The notes under the pieces are model-generated. The model was not told the DNA's origin, did no database searches, and saw nothing but the letters and a program-made list of their open reading frames with translations. A DNA stretch of 64,000 nt from Trichoplax adhaerens (lineage: Eukaryota; Placozoa; Uniplacotomia; Trichoplacea; Trichoplacidae). The stretch spans positions 1,202,715 to 1,266,714 of the forward strand of contig NW_002060947.1 of NCBI RefSeq assembly GCF_000150275.1, in the 5' to 3' direction. Below, one piece after another: positions 11,156 through 31,737 of this stretch. A program made the position numbers and the translations under genes. Numbering within the stretch: the first letter of the stretch is position 1; each line of letters opens with the position of its first letter.

Positions 11156-14100
11156 CTACTCAGGTAGCAAATCATCTCCAAGCTCTTCATCGCCAAATTC
11201 ATCTTCATTTCGCCTTCGGGCAGCGGTTTTTGGTCTAGCCGGTGCATCACCCAATGGATCATTATATGTCGTATCTAACAGCAAGTATGGAGAGCAAACA
11301 TCTTGAGTATGTTCTATTTTATGCTATCTAAGGTGTTATATAGTACCATCTGCATGATTTATGTATTTCTGTATTACAATTTTAATTAATGTTAATGTTA
11401 TCATTACCAATTTCTTTACTTTCTTCTTGATGAATTGGATCCGGTTCGTCGCGAATCTTAGCACTTGAATTCCTACTGGTATTTCTGCCACTACCTGCAC
11501 GCTCTACAAATAATGCATAGAGAAGAAATAGTCGCGATAATGTATTAGCCCAAGAGCAAGGAAGAAATAGAATAATTAGAAAGTAGATTATCATACCACT
11601 GCCTGCACTGCCAGATTGTCGACTGCTAACACCATTTCGATTAGCACTGTTAGCTCGTTGCTGTTTAATTTCTTTTGCTTTTTCGGCTTTCTTTAATTTA
11701 CCGGCATATTCTTGAGCTTCTTTCATGCCAAGATCTGTACATACTCGAACTAAGAACTTAAGACCTAAATAATACATAGACAATTAATATCATCGCTAAA
11801 AATCCGTGACATATGTATGCAGCCGTTCCTGTTTAATATTATCGCAAACTAGCTATTATTACTTACAATCGGTGTTTTCCGGGAATTTTTCATGTATTTG
11901 TTTGTACTTATCCAATGCTCGATTATAATTACCTAAGGAAAATATAGCAGAATTCTATATTAATATAGTTTATTTTTCTTCTACTTTAGCCTTAATATTT
12001 AAGTACAATTTAGTTTAATCAAAAACGCCAACGAATATGGCAACCATATTAAGTTTATCTTTAACTTTTAAAACTTTTGATTTAAAATTATTAATAATGT
12101 ATACTTTGGCCATTCTCACCGATAATTCGATAACAACTAGCTACCATTAGTTGCCACTTAACTTCATTTGGCCTAAATTAATCAATTTAACTAGATTAGT
12201 AAGATAGAACGTTTACTTTTACACAAAATTCAGAAGATATTGCAAAACCTGCTCCAAGCAAACAAATAATACGTTACTGAACAATTAAATATCTTACTGT
12301 ATCATAGAAGCCTTGTCAAAGTAGGATATTGCCTTCTCACAAAATTGTGATTCTATATAATAACTACCAATCCACGAAATCGTTTCAATATTTGATGGAT
12401 AATATCTATAAGACTAGTAGAAAATAATCGTATTATATTCAGCATACTCCCAAAAATGTTTAATTTATCCCACTAGTAGTACCTCTAAGTAATATTGAAA
12501 TGCTTGAGATTTGTCTCCTTGCGAGTCGTACAGAGCGCCGAGTTTGGCTAACAAACTTGCATCAGTAGGTGCTAATGTTAAAACTTGAGTATACCTGTAA
12601 TAGGTTTTATAAGTAATATTGTAAGCACTAGAGTAAAAGAAAAATTTTCTCATGACTGTATTCTCAATATCTTACCAATCAATAGCTTGATGAAAGTCGT
12701 CTAATATCTCATATCTATTTTAAAATAAAATTTTAAAATCATTTCTGTTGTTAATTAACTTTAAAAGATTAATATTTGAAATCAATTTATTCATATCTGA
12801 TGCTTCTATTATTAAATATAATGATAAATAAATTTCATGTTTGCATCATTTCGAATTCTAATTTTGATATTTGTATGATTATCAAGAAAAATCTCTAGGC
12901 AATGATTCAGAATAACATTAATTTCTGTTATTAGGGTAGATAATAATGTTGATACTAGATATTGCCCTACAAATATCTGCTATTATTTACTAAAATTTTA
13001 TGACTGTCATTGATTAATTGAACTGAAGTTCTTAACATTGCCTTGCCCTTAGCATAATATAACAAACTCGTAAATTACTCAATCACGTTAACGCGTTTCT
13101 ACGAAATTAAATTCCGAACTTATTATAAAATAGTGTAGCCATGCCGGTTTTTGCTATATTATTGAAATCGATCAAGCAGATACTCTATCAGTCTAGCAAA
13201 TTTAATCACATAATAACATAAAATTTGAAAGATTCTCTTCTAGAAACTGTAGTATTTAAGCTTATTACGTATGTTTAGACCTTACTGCTGGTAAAATGGA
13301 TATAATTCTTGATTTAATTTTTGGAGTGAAAAGCGATAGTCACTTTTCAGCAGCATTGTAATTTAAGAAATAGCATACTTTAAGTTGCATTCGAAATTAG
13401 CTAGTAATGATATGCAGAATACTATTCTTACTATTTAATAGAAGTTCTAATAGCTATACCATAATTAAGAATTTTATTACTAAAATTTACGTTTCAATTG
13501 CATTAAACTCACAGTTCAGCAATTTGAACCAATATCATTGGATCATTACGGATAATGCCATGAAGCTTAAGAAAACAATCCAATGATTCTTCTGGACAGT
13601 TTAGCATTTTTTTTGTTAAACCTAAATTATATAACGCTTCGACACAAGAAGCTTCCACATTTAATGCTTCCTTGTAATATTCTTGCGCTTTCTCATATTC
13701 TTTTGCCGTAAATAAGCAGTTGCCTTTATTTACCATAGCTACAGATAGAAAAGTAAAAATTTCCCATTAGCGTTCTGATATATTATTTCTTTGTACTAGA
13801 AAATTTCTGTTCTTAACCAAAGTCTTCATTAATTGTTATTGTCTTTGCTATCAATATTTCGGAAAATTTTCAATATGTTACTGTCACAACGTGATAATTT
13901 AGACTCAAATCAGATTAGTATCTGGAGATCTAAGATCGTAAAACTCTACCTTTATTTCTAAAAGTGATCCTCATTATATGAAGTACTGACAACACATAAA
14001 CATATCGTTATCGTTGTCGATAATATCAGTCTTATCTTAGATATCGAAAGCTTGATAAATACGAAAACATATACTCTTAGAGAAATCTAATTAATGATCT

Positions 14101-17100
14101 CCTCTTATCTAAATCAACTATTCACGCCTGTGACATTACACTCATCAGTAAAAAACAACAGTTAATACTTTATACTAAACTTAGCGTTTTAATTAAACAA
14201 CACGAGCTATATATGTAACCTTTCTAATACTTATATGTCTAATTATAGTAATCTAATCTAAGAAGGTACTATTTACCATACGTAATTTTACAACATACGA
14301 TTGTTATCTTGAACAAGATTTTATACCGTTTGGATTATATCTGTCAGAGGTAATCGCTAAATCGCTGTATTTCTCTGCAAGCGATAATTCGCCCTCCTAA
14401 TTAATTTTTTATAGACGAAACAATTGAATATCAATCAACGAAGTTGTAATATCATTTTATAAATATTAAATATGATCACTGTATGAATATACATAATAGG
14501 ATCAAGTATACCTGAATGTATAAGAAGGCTAAATTGGTGGCAGCTGCCGTAGCCATGGTGGAGTCTTTTTTCTCGAATGATTTTAAAGTTTCTGTGGCCT
14601 ATTCAGTAGAATCAGGCATTAAATATATAACCTTAAATTTTCATCCTTTTTCATCTTTACATTGCTATCAGTATTATCGTATTATACCTTTGCCAAGTCT
14701 TTCATCTTTAAATAAGTAACAGCTTTTGTAATTTCAAGGTCATTTGCTAGCTCAACATAAGGAGAAGATTTAACACAACCAATGCACCTATTATTTGACA
14801 GCGGGACATCAATTCAAAATTAGCTTTTGAAATTAAAATGGATTAAAAAGTCTTAGTACATCGATTCATTTATCTTCCATACCAATCAAATCCAGCCGCA
14901 AAAGTGGGTTCGATAACTGGGGCAATCAACTTAGCAGCATACATGATACAACGTTCAGCTGTTGATTTTCTGTTAAGCAAATGGAAGTTAAATTACGCTA
15001 TATTTTATAGATTTTGACTTTAAAAAAGTGATAATTTAAGCAATAAATGTGTAAGAAATAATATATATAGAAGTTCTCAACACACCTTTCACGTTCGACT
15101 TTCCATAGTGTATCATTTCTAATGGCTTCATAATAGATATTCATGTCATTATCGTCCTATATTTACATTTAAAGTTCTGCTTAAATATCTTTTAACCTTA
15201 ACTGTATATCTTTTATCTTAATGATAAATATCTACAGAAAATTATGTTAAAGCTATTTCGGTTTCAATGATTTTTCTATTCAGTAAGAAATTAATATTTA
15301 ACATTAAATTATTATCATTAGATAATATACATCAATGTAGTACAATAACAAGTTAAGACCAAAAGCAGCATAGAAAGTTGGAAAACTGATACTTTACAAT
15401 GGCAACAAATGGAAAATTAATAAATTTTAATTCTGTTTTTAATTAAAGGAAGCTATTTCTCATAATACTAATAATTTCGTGGGTTAATGTATTTGAGAAT
15501 GACAAGTAATCTCTTATTACTTTCAAGCAGCTCAAATGACGTAGTTAGTGACTTTAGTTACAATAATTACTTACGCTAACGGACATGAACTTTTCATCAT
15601 CACCTACGCCTAAATCTATCATTAGCATTCGTTGGAAAGTCTTTTTCATTTTATCGCGATCGTTGATGGAATAATAGCATACTATTAAATTTAATCCAGT
15701 CTTAAAATCGCCCTTTTCGGTCATAATTTGGTCATAAACTGTGACCGCGTCTTCATATTGCCCCAACCGAACGAAAGAAGAGCCTATATTTTGCATTATC
15801 TTAATTCTAATAAAAATAAAGACAGATCCTTAGGTTAAATGATACTCATTTACGATTTTACTATTTTTAAAACTTTACGACTGCAATATATTTCCGTTAT
15901 ATTGAATAATTAGTTTTCAAAAATGTTGACCTCATCGTTGTATTAGCGTTAGGGACTTGGTCTAATGCCATCCGATACATTCTAATCGCCTGCTGGTGTT
16001 TTCCTTGCTTACTATAGATATTGCCCATATTAACACGTAATCGTCCTAGTAAAAGTTAATACTACCTTATTAAAATTTGGTAAGAAATACGATAACTGTG
16101 ACTAAACTACCAAATGTACGCTTATAGTACCACTTTAATAATACCTGCATTACTAAACATTTTATTCTTGACTATGACCGAAAATGAATTTAACGCTTCT
16201 TGATACATGTCACAGGCTTGATATTGATTCGCTAACACAAATAATACCTAGTAGAGCAATTTTAAGATTTGAATTTGTCAACGACTACAAGTTATTTGAT
16301 ATGTTACGATACCATGAAGCGGACAGTTCGTTAATACAAGATTAGATTATCATTTGCTAACCGAATAGGTCAAGTCTAAATTTATTTGATCACTAAGTCC
16401 TGCTTGTTCTCTTTGTTTACAAATCATTCTTTCTCTTCTTCCAGCTTCTTTTGCCTTTTCTAGAGCCTAAAGATTTAATTATTTCATAGATAAACAGGTA
16501 AAGGGATCAGTTGAAACTGTCCTAATTAAAAATTTCTGTTTCAAGCAGTTAGCAGTTTATAGACATCTTACTAATTGTAGCTCTCCTCTTTCACCAGCTA
16601 GGGCGCTTTCTTCAATCAACTCATTTACTTTCTTTTCCATCTGTCGTATTTTTTCTTCCGGACTATAATTGTATTAGTATCATGTTAGAAATTAACTAAT
16701 TGATAGCTAAGTAAATTATAATGAAAAATTCTACATATCCATTATCATTCGTACTTATCGTCATATTTCGATTCCAAGGGGGGTGCTGGCCCACGGTTTG
16801 CTTGTGTTACGCTTTCACCTGGTACTATAGAATTTTTTAACATTTGAAGACATTAATTTGAAAATTTGTTTATGATAAGTGTTGTTTCGTAAGCGCTATT
16901 GTCCATAACGAAAGTAAAGTTTTAAATCATAGGTAGCAGGGTATAGTAATATAAACTAATCTACATTTTCCTCCAGTAGAGTTAAATCCAGCTCCTCGAA
17001 TAGCCGTCATAGGACGAGCTTGATCTTGATTCTGTATAAAAATATCATCATTAGACATTCGTACAATACCTATTTTATGTTTTACAGCTTTATTACTGTG

Positions 17101-18090
17101 TATTGGATATCTTGCTTAGAATAAATTCTAGATTAAGCAATTACTTACAATAGCGACACCGGTACCTAATCGCGCTTGGCCATTAGCGCCGCCTTTACTA
17201 GCAGTCATAGCAGCAGCGCGATGGCCATAGCTTGTCTTTACAGCCTGTTGGAATTCTGCATCGTCTTCAAGACCCTATAGGATAATTAATTATTTTAAAA
17301 AAAAGATTCAAAACAAGCAATCTGTTACGTTAAAAGTAATATTATATGATAATTTAAAATTAAATACAATATATAATATCTTCGTCTTGCGTACATACAT
17401 ATGTTTTTAAAATGATCTAACTTATACTAACTTTATAATCTGTTCTTGAAGTAAATTGGTATTGGATAGCATATTATTCATCTACGACTGCTGGTGATTT
17501 ATATGGGCTATCGTGCTGTTATTATTTGATAATATAGTATAATATCTGATCGTCATTGTGCGTATACAATTTTGTACTGTATTCCACTAAATACAGTGCT
17601 AGTTCATAACATATAATTTCTTCATGCCGATTGGATACTCTAAGAATAAAGCCAAAGTATGAAATATCTTTCTTAATGTATACTTGTAACTAGTACAAGT
17701 ACTACCGTAAATTATCATAGCTAATGTCATTTTTAAATACTTATTTCTTAGAGGAAGATGGTTCTGTGATATGATAATAATCATTGCAGATGAAATTATA
17801 CTACTGTGGAAGAGAGAAAATACGCATTATAAAAACATTTAAATATGTAACCAGTAACAGAATTGATCTTCAAAACAAACTGTACTACATGAGCTCCTTC
17901 TAGTAAGGATATAAGTTTCGGATTTCCAAATCTCTTTCACTCCAGCTAGTAAGCACCGTAATACTATTAAAAAAAGATTTGGTTCAAGTTGAATTAATAC
18001 CTTTTGGATGTAGTTTCCATTATCATAACCGCTGTAAAGATCTTCATCATCATCCTCTTCGCCAACTAAATGAATCCTTTCACCCATCAT
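11156..18090 (-). CDS. IFT88: intraflagellar transport protein 88 (IFT88/Polaris/OSM-5), complete
   Basis: TPR protein of the IFT-B core, needed to build cilia. Exons in transcript order: 18001-18090, 17149-17274, 16965-17031, 16755-16824, 16572-16662, 16362-16466, 16145-16247, 15931-16045, 15575-15806, 15086-15156, 14883-14969, 14688-14787, 14512-14598, 14327-14396, 13513-13738, 12676-12714, 12483-12594, 12298-12413, 12120-12172, 11867-11932, 11597-11764, 11408-11503, 11156-11274. The sum is 2409 nt, or 802 residues (human about 830), with every phase consistent. Landmarks: acidic N-terminus with EDLYSGYD; RPMTAIRGAGF; PEEKIRQMEKKVNEL; KNKMFSNAG; VNMGNIY; MALDQVPN; AAKLIAPVIE; SDRYNPNAMVNKGN; YDSQGDKSQAFQYY; KFPENTDC; C-terminal ELGDDLLPE, the family signature. 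Many TPRs lie between about residues 200 and 720. The start is the ATG pair at 18090, the second being one codon on. An RFX-type X-box lies upstream. Confidence 0.97.
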
Positions 18091-18292
18091 TTTGAAATAT
18101 CCGAATTTCGATCAAGTTCTACTTGTTACTAAGTGCTAATTTTACTGGCCAAGTGATCTACCGTTGTACGTATTACTGGATCAACCGTTTACAAAACAGT
18201 TTTGTCATCGATTTCTGTCAGAATTAGTGAGATAGACTAGTCATTTACACCCTACATGATGTCCTTTTTTCTTCTCCTTTTGGAATCCGTTT

Positions 18293-18306
18293 GTTTCCAT
18301 GGTAAT
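18293..18306. promoter_or_regulatory. RFX X-box upstream of IFT88
   Basis: GTTTCCATGGTAAT is an almost perfect imperfect-palindrome X-box (family consensus GTTNCCATGGNAAC), centred about 210 bp upstream of the IFT88 start codon. RFX factors control ciliary genes through such sites, and IFT88/osm-5 is the classic target in C. elegans. The site match is seen directly; function is inferred from position. Confidence 0.75.
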
Positions 18307-18379
18307 CCCTTGCGCGCGCGCACAACTGGCGATTCTCCATCATGCGCAATACTATACCACGGACTACTGCCTTAGTGCA

Positions 18380-18440
18380 CTACCACAGTATACCTGCAGT
18401 ATCTTAGTACAGTACAGTCCAAGCTCAGTACTGCACACTG
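18380..18440. repeat. ACAGT/ACTGT pentamer cluster
   Basis: A short degenerate run of AGTAC, ACAGTACAGT and CAGTACTG motifs, including TTAGTACAGTACAGTCC. It is the smallest of several similar clusters in the window, about 300 bp upstream of the IFT88 start codon. Confidence 0.6.
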
Positions 18441-19114
18441 TACCATGTTGTTATTCAATACTCAGGGTAAGTTGCTTAAACGATAATGCACTCTCGCAGT
18501 CTATTTATTACTCCAATTTTATGCCTGTAATATCGTTTCCACAGTAATTTTAGTCCACAGAGGAATCCAGTACTATAAAAGCTTTTTATTACAAGGTTCT
18601 AAAGAATAGTACAGCAATAATTAATTACTCACAAGAATCTAGTCTAAAGTAATCTGAGCTCAATTAGATATCAAATCTTTTCTCCCCTCCTTACGCTCAG
18701 ATTTGTACACCTTATATACTTTTCTCTGAATCTATTTAAGGCAATAACATCGTCTACAATCAGACATGAATCATCACTACATTTTACAGTATTAATCAAA
18801 CTGCTTACAATATTATTACTTTACCATTAATGTCCAACACCGTAAGGTATTGGGCATCTTTACAATCTTAGTATTTCAAGTCGTATAACGTCCTGTACCA
18901 TAATTAGTTAACAGCTATATTAGTGAATAACACTTTCTAATATAGTAGTTACCAGTCACCTAAATCTAGCAGCACAAGAATATCTATTTTTAGAAACTTA
19001 ACTATTCTAAATATAGTACGCAACACAATCAAATATAGCTATCGCTACAAGCAAATATAGGGTGCATCACTACAATGCCATTTTTCAAAGTGTAAGATGC
19101 TGCACTAACGTCAT

Positions 19115-19340
19115 TAATTAAAGTCAGTACTGTATATGCCGTCTAAAAAAAATCTTCCTTCTACTAAGTATTGATAGGCAGAGGTGCAGCACACAGTACG
19201 CACGCGTATTCGTGCTCGATTTTGCACGGTACGGTCGTGTGTCAAAACTTTTGAATAACAGTACAGTACAGTATTGTACGGCATAGTACTAAGTACTGTA
19301 GTCCAGGACGAAATGGACTGTACTAGACTGTACTGCAATC
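19115..19340. repeat. ACAGT/ACTGT pentamer cluster with palindromes
   Basis: AGTACTGTA and ACAGTACAGTACAGTATTGTAC-like strings (core 19255-19275) with further AGTACTGTAGT and GTACTAGACTGTACTG motifs to 19340. Units occur in both orientations, so local hairpins are possible. No gene overlaps it. Confidence 0.65.
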
Positions 19341-21400
19341 TGATTATTTTCGATGTTTTGCCTTCCTTAAAAAATGAAAGTTGTATTCCGTTGAAATTCC
19401 TGTATAGTATTTAGGGGAAATTAATATAACGCCACCCCAATTTTCCCTAAATATTTCTATATACCCGTAGAAGGATATCTCCGAAGATAGATTATCATGA
19501 TAACATGAACGTACTATGTCAATAGATAGTAATAAAAATCGTTTTAATGGCGGACCGTTATTTATAGTGAGGCATGTATGTGTATTTCTTGTTCTGCGCT
19601 CTGTACTGAACATTGTACAACTAAATTTCTTACTAATCAACTAGTCGATCCCATCCCTCTTGGCCTTTCAAGCACGTAATACGAACTACCTATTACTAAT
19701 ATTGAATCACAGCACTGCACAGCTGGGAAACTGCACTATAGGAGTAAAAACAACTTAAATACAAGGAATTGGTAATAAGTTTAATTGCCATGATTTGGTT
19801 TGAGGTCTTAACTTAGAAAATAAATAAGATCGTACAAAAAATACTATAGCAAAATACTGTACAGTAAAACATACGATGATGATAATAGAATGTGAATAGG
19901 AATGTTCAAACGACTGTATGCTTTTCACTTAGATAGTGGCAGAATGCGCTTTACAATGCATCTTACAATCCACGATGCTGCTATTTATACCTGTAGCTAC
20001 TTCTTTTACCTTCGATCTATTCAAAGCTACTGTATGTCTTTTTTACACTAAGTATGCTCAGCATGAAGTAACTGTAAGAACGCAAAGTGCAAGGTACGCC
20101 AAGTAGAACAAGCAAGGGATCCACTTGGCATAGAATGAAGATGATACCTGATACCATTTTGGCTAGTCAGTGTTTACAGCACCATAAATTATCAAGTCTG
20201 AGTGTACCATCTGTGCTATATATAAAACTATCACCGACCACAAGATACGACAGTAGTTCATGTCACAGAATAGCCTATGACACAGGACCTACTGTATAGC
20301 ATAGGCTATGAGGCTGCCAAATATTTCCCAGCTAATGGACTTTAAACTCTGACTGTAAATAAATATGTAAGATTGTAAACGTTGCAGGTTTACTGGATAG
20401 AAAGTTGTTTACTGTTAACAAATACGTACATTCAGTAAAGGACTTATACCCGCTAGAGACACATAAATTGCAACAATACTGAGGTCAAATAATTACTTTA
20501 GACAAAGATAAGCAGAATAATATGACAGTATTTTGATATTCCAGCAATAGTTTGCTAACGAGTTGGCATCATTAGCATCGACAGTGCCGTTCATTTATAG
20601 ATGTAATTCTTTACGTAAGATCATAATCTTTGGCCATGATATCCGAGATGAAGGTATATTATACGTACATGGCTTAAGTTGACTTTTACTTTCCGTGTCG
20701 GTAGGCGACAGCTTGATATTTGTAGCGCTATTTGTACCATGCTACTAGTCAAAACAAAACGGAGATAGATAACAAAAGATCAGTAGATTTCAATATCTTA
20801 ACTTTCACGATGTTCGCTGCAAAAGCACGACCAAAATAATAAAGTTCACTTATTTCTGTTGTATCGTTATATACGTGCACCTACACTCAAACAATTTTGA
20901 CACTCTCTCAAGCTGCAGTACAACACGCTCTTAATTCCTATTCAGTTACTCTCATTTCCATCTAAATGCAATAATTTATATAATACCAACAGATCTGTCA
21001 GCTTTGGCTATAACTCATAAAGGCTCTGTATTACTGGTAGAAGCGATGCAAACTGAGGTATTCATTATTGTGATTTGTTCAGTCTGATCGGAGCAAGATG
21101 AACAGATATCTTAATTATTATCCCCTTTATGAACGATGTGTTTTGTATAGTTATTTGATAAAGTAAATTATAATTAAACATTAGTAAACTCCATAAACAT
21201 GTTACAATAGGCACTAATATCCTACTTCATCAACTCATATTAATGACAATTCTACTTGATATGATAATTAAGAACCATTATAATTACTATTAACTAACGA
21301 TGACAAAACAAATAAAATTATTTGATCATTCCAAGGGCTGTTCATTTTTTCCACTGCGATATTGCAAATTCAATAACTAATAACATCGACGGGTTTAAGA

Positions 21401-23997
<2,597 letters not shown>

Positions 23998-25530
23998 TTG
24001 GTTGTTTAACTATTAATGATTTCGATTTCTTACCAAGAATAAGCCATGATAAAATAGACTGGTGCTGCAATTTTATATTGGTAGAATAGTATAATGTCGG
24101 CTATTATCGCAATCTAATAACGATTTCTTGACGTTGCATTGAACACCTAAATAGAGTTTCGTTTTTACGGTTTGTCTCGACATAAGTTTAACGCGAAATT
24201 TGAATTATCAGTACTAATCGAAAGAGATTAATCTGACATAAAAGTATTCATATCGATGAAATGGAGAATTTAGTTTCGACTGTGGCATTAGAATTTATTT
24301 TCCACTAGAGATCCATCCCAATTAACTTTCTTATAACGTAGACAATTTTCTGTATCCTTCAGTTCAACGATCACTTTTTATATCATATATTTTATAATAT
24401 AGTGCTATTACGACATAGTCTCTTATTCTATTAAATAATATAACAAATCACAGTATTCCTTGATTCTGATAGTATCGTTTCCAGTTAATTAGTGTAATAA
24501 AAGCTATTTAATAAATGTCCTTTGAGATCAATTGATGATAGTTGTATTGATACTTGGTGGTAGCATCTTTGTATGATAGCCACTATTGATATTGGTTGAT
24601 TAGACAATTATTAAAATAATAAATGTAGCGGTAAAAGTATAATTTGCAAGTATGGAAGCACATTATTAACGAAACTTATGATAAGCTGAGTCATAGACGA
24701 CAACTGGTCTCAAACTTCTATGTAGTAATTTTTATTTTACTGCTACGAATTTTATTCTAATTACCCATCAGCATGGCACATTTTGTGCTTTGTATCGCAA
24801 TTCGTGTTTTTACTGCTTGATCAATCGGACTGATCCTGACCGCTCCTCCGCATGCAAGTATGGCCACTTTACTTTTACTCTTATAACAAATCTCGTACAC
24901 TACTGTACTATGATAAGGGTGGTTTGCATGGGATAAAATCAACGAAAGCTTCTCTAAGTGCCTACATATACATGAAGATGATACTCGATATGACAATTTA
25001 ACTCAATTCTACAGTAAACGATGAGACTTTACCGAAGCGATCACCATTTCTATCGTTATTATGGTGAGTTACTCCAGTATGGACTATGTACTAGATACCT
25101 CAAGAAGATCCGAATCATGAGAAGCTTCCATTTACCTTGAAGATGAATTTATCGTAACTATACAAGTCTCTTAATTATCAATTACAGTATAACTACAGGC
25201 ATAATGGTTAATTAGCAAGTCATTAAAAAATCAAATTGGTCCAAAATGATACAAAAGCACTATCCTCCACAAATATAGCATACAGTAGCGCAATGGAGAT
25301 TTTGGGTAGAGGTATTGTACTCCATTGGAGGCAATGCATTGAACGTACACCTAACAATATGGATATTTCATACATAACAGTATAATATGCAAATATCTAT
25401 CATCCACTTCTAGAAAAGAAGCAACCATCAAAGTTGCTGTGTTGCTACCACTAATCGATTTGTAATCAAGAAGCTGTTGACAATCTTTGGAAAGCAATCA
25501 ACCATACAAGTACTGCTCGAAAAAAAAGCG
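23998..25530. other. intergenic between SDR-A and SDR-B
   Basis: AT-rich spacer of 1.5 kb with no recognised exon. The last 150 bp before SDR-B contain a segment (around 25460, TTTGTAATCAAGAAGCTGTTG) resembling the duplicated block upstream of SDR-C, suggesting a shared ancestral 5' flank. Confidence 0.55.
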
Positions 25531-27953
<2,423 letters not shown>

Positions 27954-29526
27954 TTTAATTCTTAGATATTCATGATATGTGTTTCATCTTCCAAAAAGAT
28001 TTTAGCCGTAAAATCAACTGATATGGATTGATTACTTTTGCGTTGGTAGAAATCTTGCGTAGTTGAATAAGTTTAGTAGTACTACTATTTTGATTTCAAA
28101 CTAGTTGATGATGAAATTTTTATTTCGAATATATTTGGATTAGATTAATCCAAAGTCAAATATTAAACTATAGAAATGAATCAATTTGTCTCTGCTGTAT
28201 CATTCAAGTACTCTGACCTTCGATGTATCTGTCCTATTGCAATTTTGCGTATACGCGTGCAATTTCTTTAAACCTGACTGATTTTTCTGCGCCCTTCAGC
28301 TCAATCTACGATTTTAATTAGGTTAAGAGGAATACGTGTTCGATCTCGGCATCTAATAGTCTACTACTAGTGCATGCCGCTTAAATTGTTACAATTTAAT
28401 AGTGCGTTATTACTCAATGCTGAGAGCTAATGCCCATTCTCTTAGAAGAATTAGCCTTCATCGGGGCAAGGCAATAAAAATCATGATAATCACGCTATTT
28501 ACTACCTAATTAAGCAAATACGAGTTGTATATGCTGCTTGCAGCTATGAAAAATCTTATGGGGATTCGGTATCTTAACGTCTATGTAAATTTATTTAATA
28601 TTTTTTGGGTTTACTAACCACAATAACAAATCAAGTTTATGCCATTGGAATCGTACTTTAACGCTATTTTGCCTAAATTTTATCAAATTAGCTAGCCAAA
28701 CTGTTGATTTTATATTGCCATGGGCTTCTAGACATCTCGATGTCCAAGACATTGCAGCACCTGCAAATTCAGGTGGATAGTTCAATTTTTAAATACTGTG
28801 CTGTACGCAAAGGAAATTGGCCAGCAACCTGACTACAGATTGCAGTTTCAGTCCATTTTCAGTGTTACTCTAGACTCTAGTACAGCCATCAATAGGACAG
28901 ATACATCATTGCAATTAGTGGCAAAAGAAAAGCTTTATTTTCATAACCACGAATCAGAACCCTATACAGTATAATCAAGATAGACATCTATCGTACAACA
29001 GACGACAAAAGTACTACTGGATATAGACAGTTAATTTATAATCGAGAAACAGTCACTATTGGCTAGCTTCCAAAAGTCTACAATCCTTGCTGTCAACGAA
29101 ATAGATGATCGGAAATAGAGCTAAGCTATCCAATTCATGCCATTGCTGCACCAGCAAATTCTCCCGTCCAGTTAGTACTGCAATCTTTAATACAGTACCT
29201 TACGGTATTGTACACCAAGGCCACCCAGCTACCGATTGGTGCCAACTACAGTAGCTGGTTACAGTCCATTTTCAGTACTATTCTACTACAGATGTCGATA
29301 GAACAGCATCGAAATTAGCGACAACAGAAAAGCTTTAGTACCATAATCCTGAATCCAAATCCTATCCAATCGATACAGACATCTACAGTATAAAAAGCAA
29401 TAAAGCAATACTGGATACAGGCAGTCTATTTGTAATCGAGAAGCAGTTACTATTGGCTAAAGTCGAAAAGTCTACACTCATTACTGTCAACGAAATAGCT
29501 GATTCCATCAACAGAGGCAATCCACT
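27954..29526. other. intergenic between SDR-B and SDR-C
   Basis: Spacer of about 1.6 kb. The 3' half is an imperfect two-copy direct duplication (listed separately) ending at the SDR-C start codon. A 64-codon minus-strand open frame at 28591-28785 is partly inside the repeat and is not supported as a gene. Confidence 0.55.
28752..29520. repeat. two-copy direct duplication, unit about 391-394 bp, upstream of SDR-C
   Basis: Copy 1 starts near 28752 (TTGCAGCACCTGCAAATTC) and copy 2 near 29143 (TTGCTGCACCAGCAAATTC). Shared landmarks include TACAGTCCATTTTCAGT-like, AGAAAAGCTTTA, GTAATCGAGAARCAGT and TGTCAACGAAATAG (at 29091 and 29485). Copy 2 runs into the SDR-C start, so the promoter region itself appears duplicated. 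Divergence is moderate, so it is older than the 101-bp repeat in SDR-B. Confidence 0.85.

Positions 29527-31737
<2,211 letters not shown>

Larger units (their letters stand above)
18091..21400. other. divergent intergenic region between IFT88 and SDR-A
   Basis: Contains the IFT88 promoter with the X-box, a TGCGCGCGCGCACA alternating purine-pyrimidine tract at 18311-18324, and two clusters of ACAGT/ACTGT pentamers (about 18380-18440 and 19115-19340). The rest is AT-rich with no recognised coding exon. Open frames of 70-100 codons here lack any family signature. Confidence 0.6.

Noticed and set aside
19344-19640. 98-codon minus-strand open frame between pentamer clusters
   Set aside because: No family signature and no conserved context; not distinguishable from chance.
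24757-24996. 79-codon minus-strand open frame between SDR-A and SDR-B
   Set aside because: No homology recognised and no matching exons; treated as chance.
28591-28785. 64-codon minus-strand open frame
   Set aside because: Partly inside the 390-bp duplicated block; the other repeat copy keeps only a few codons of similarity before a stop.
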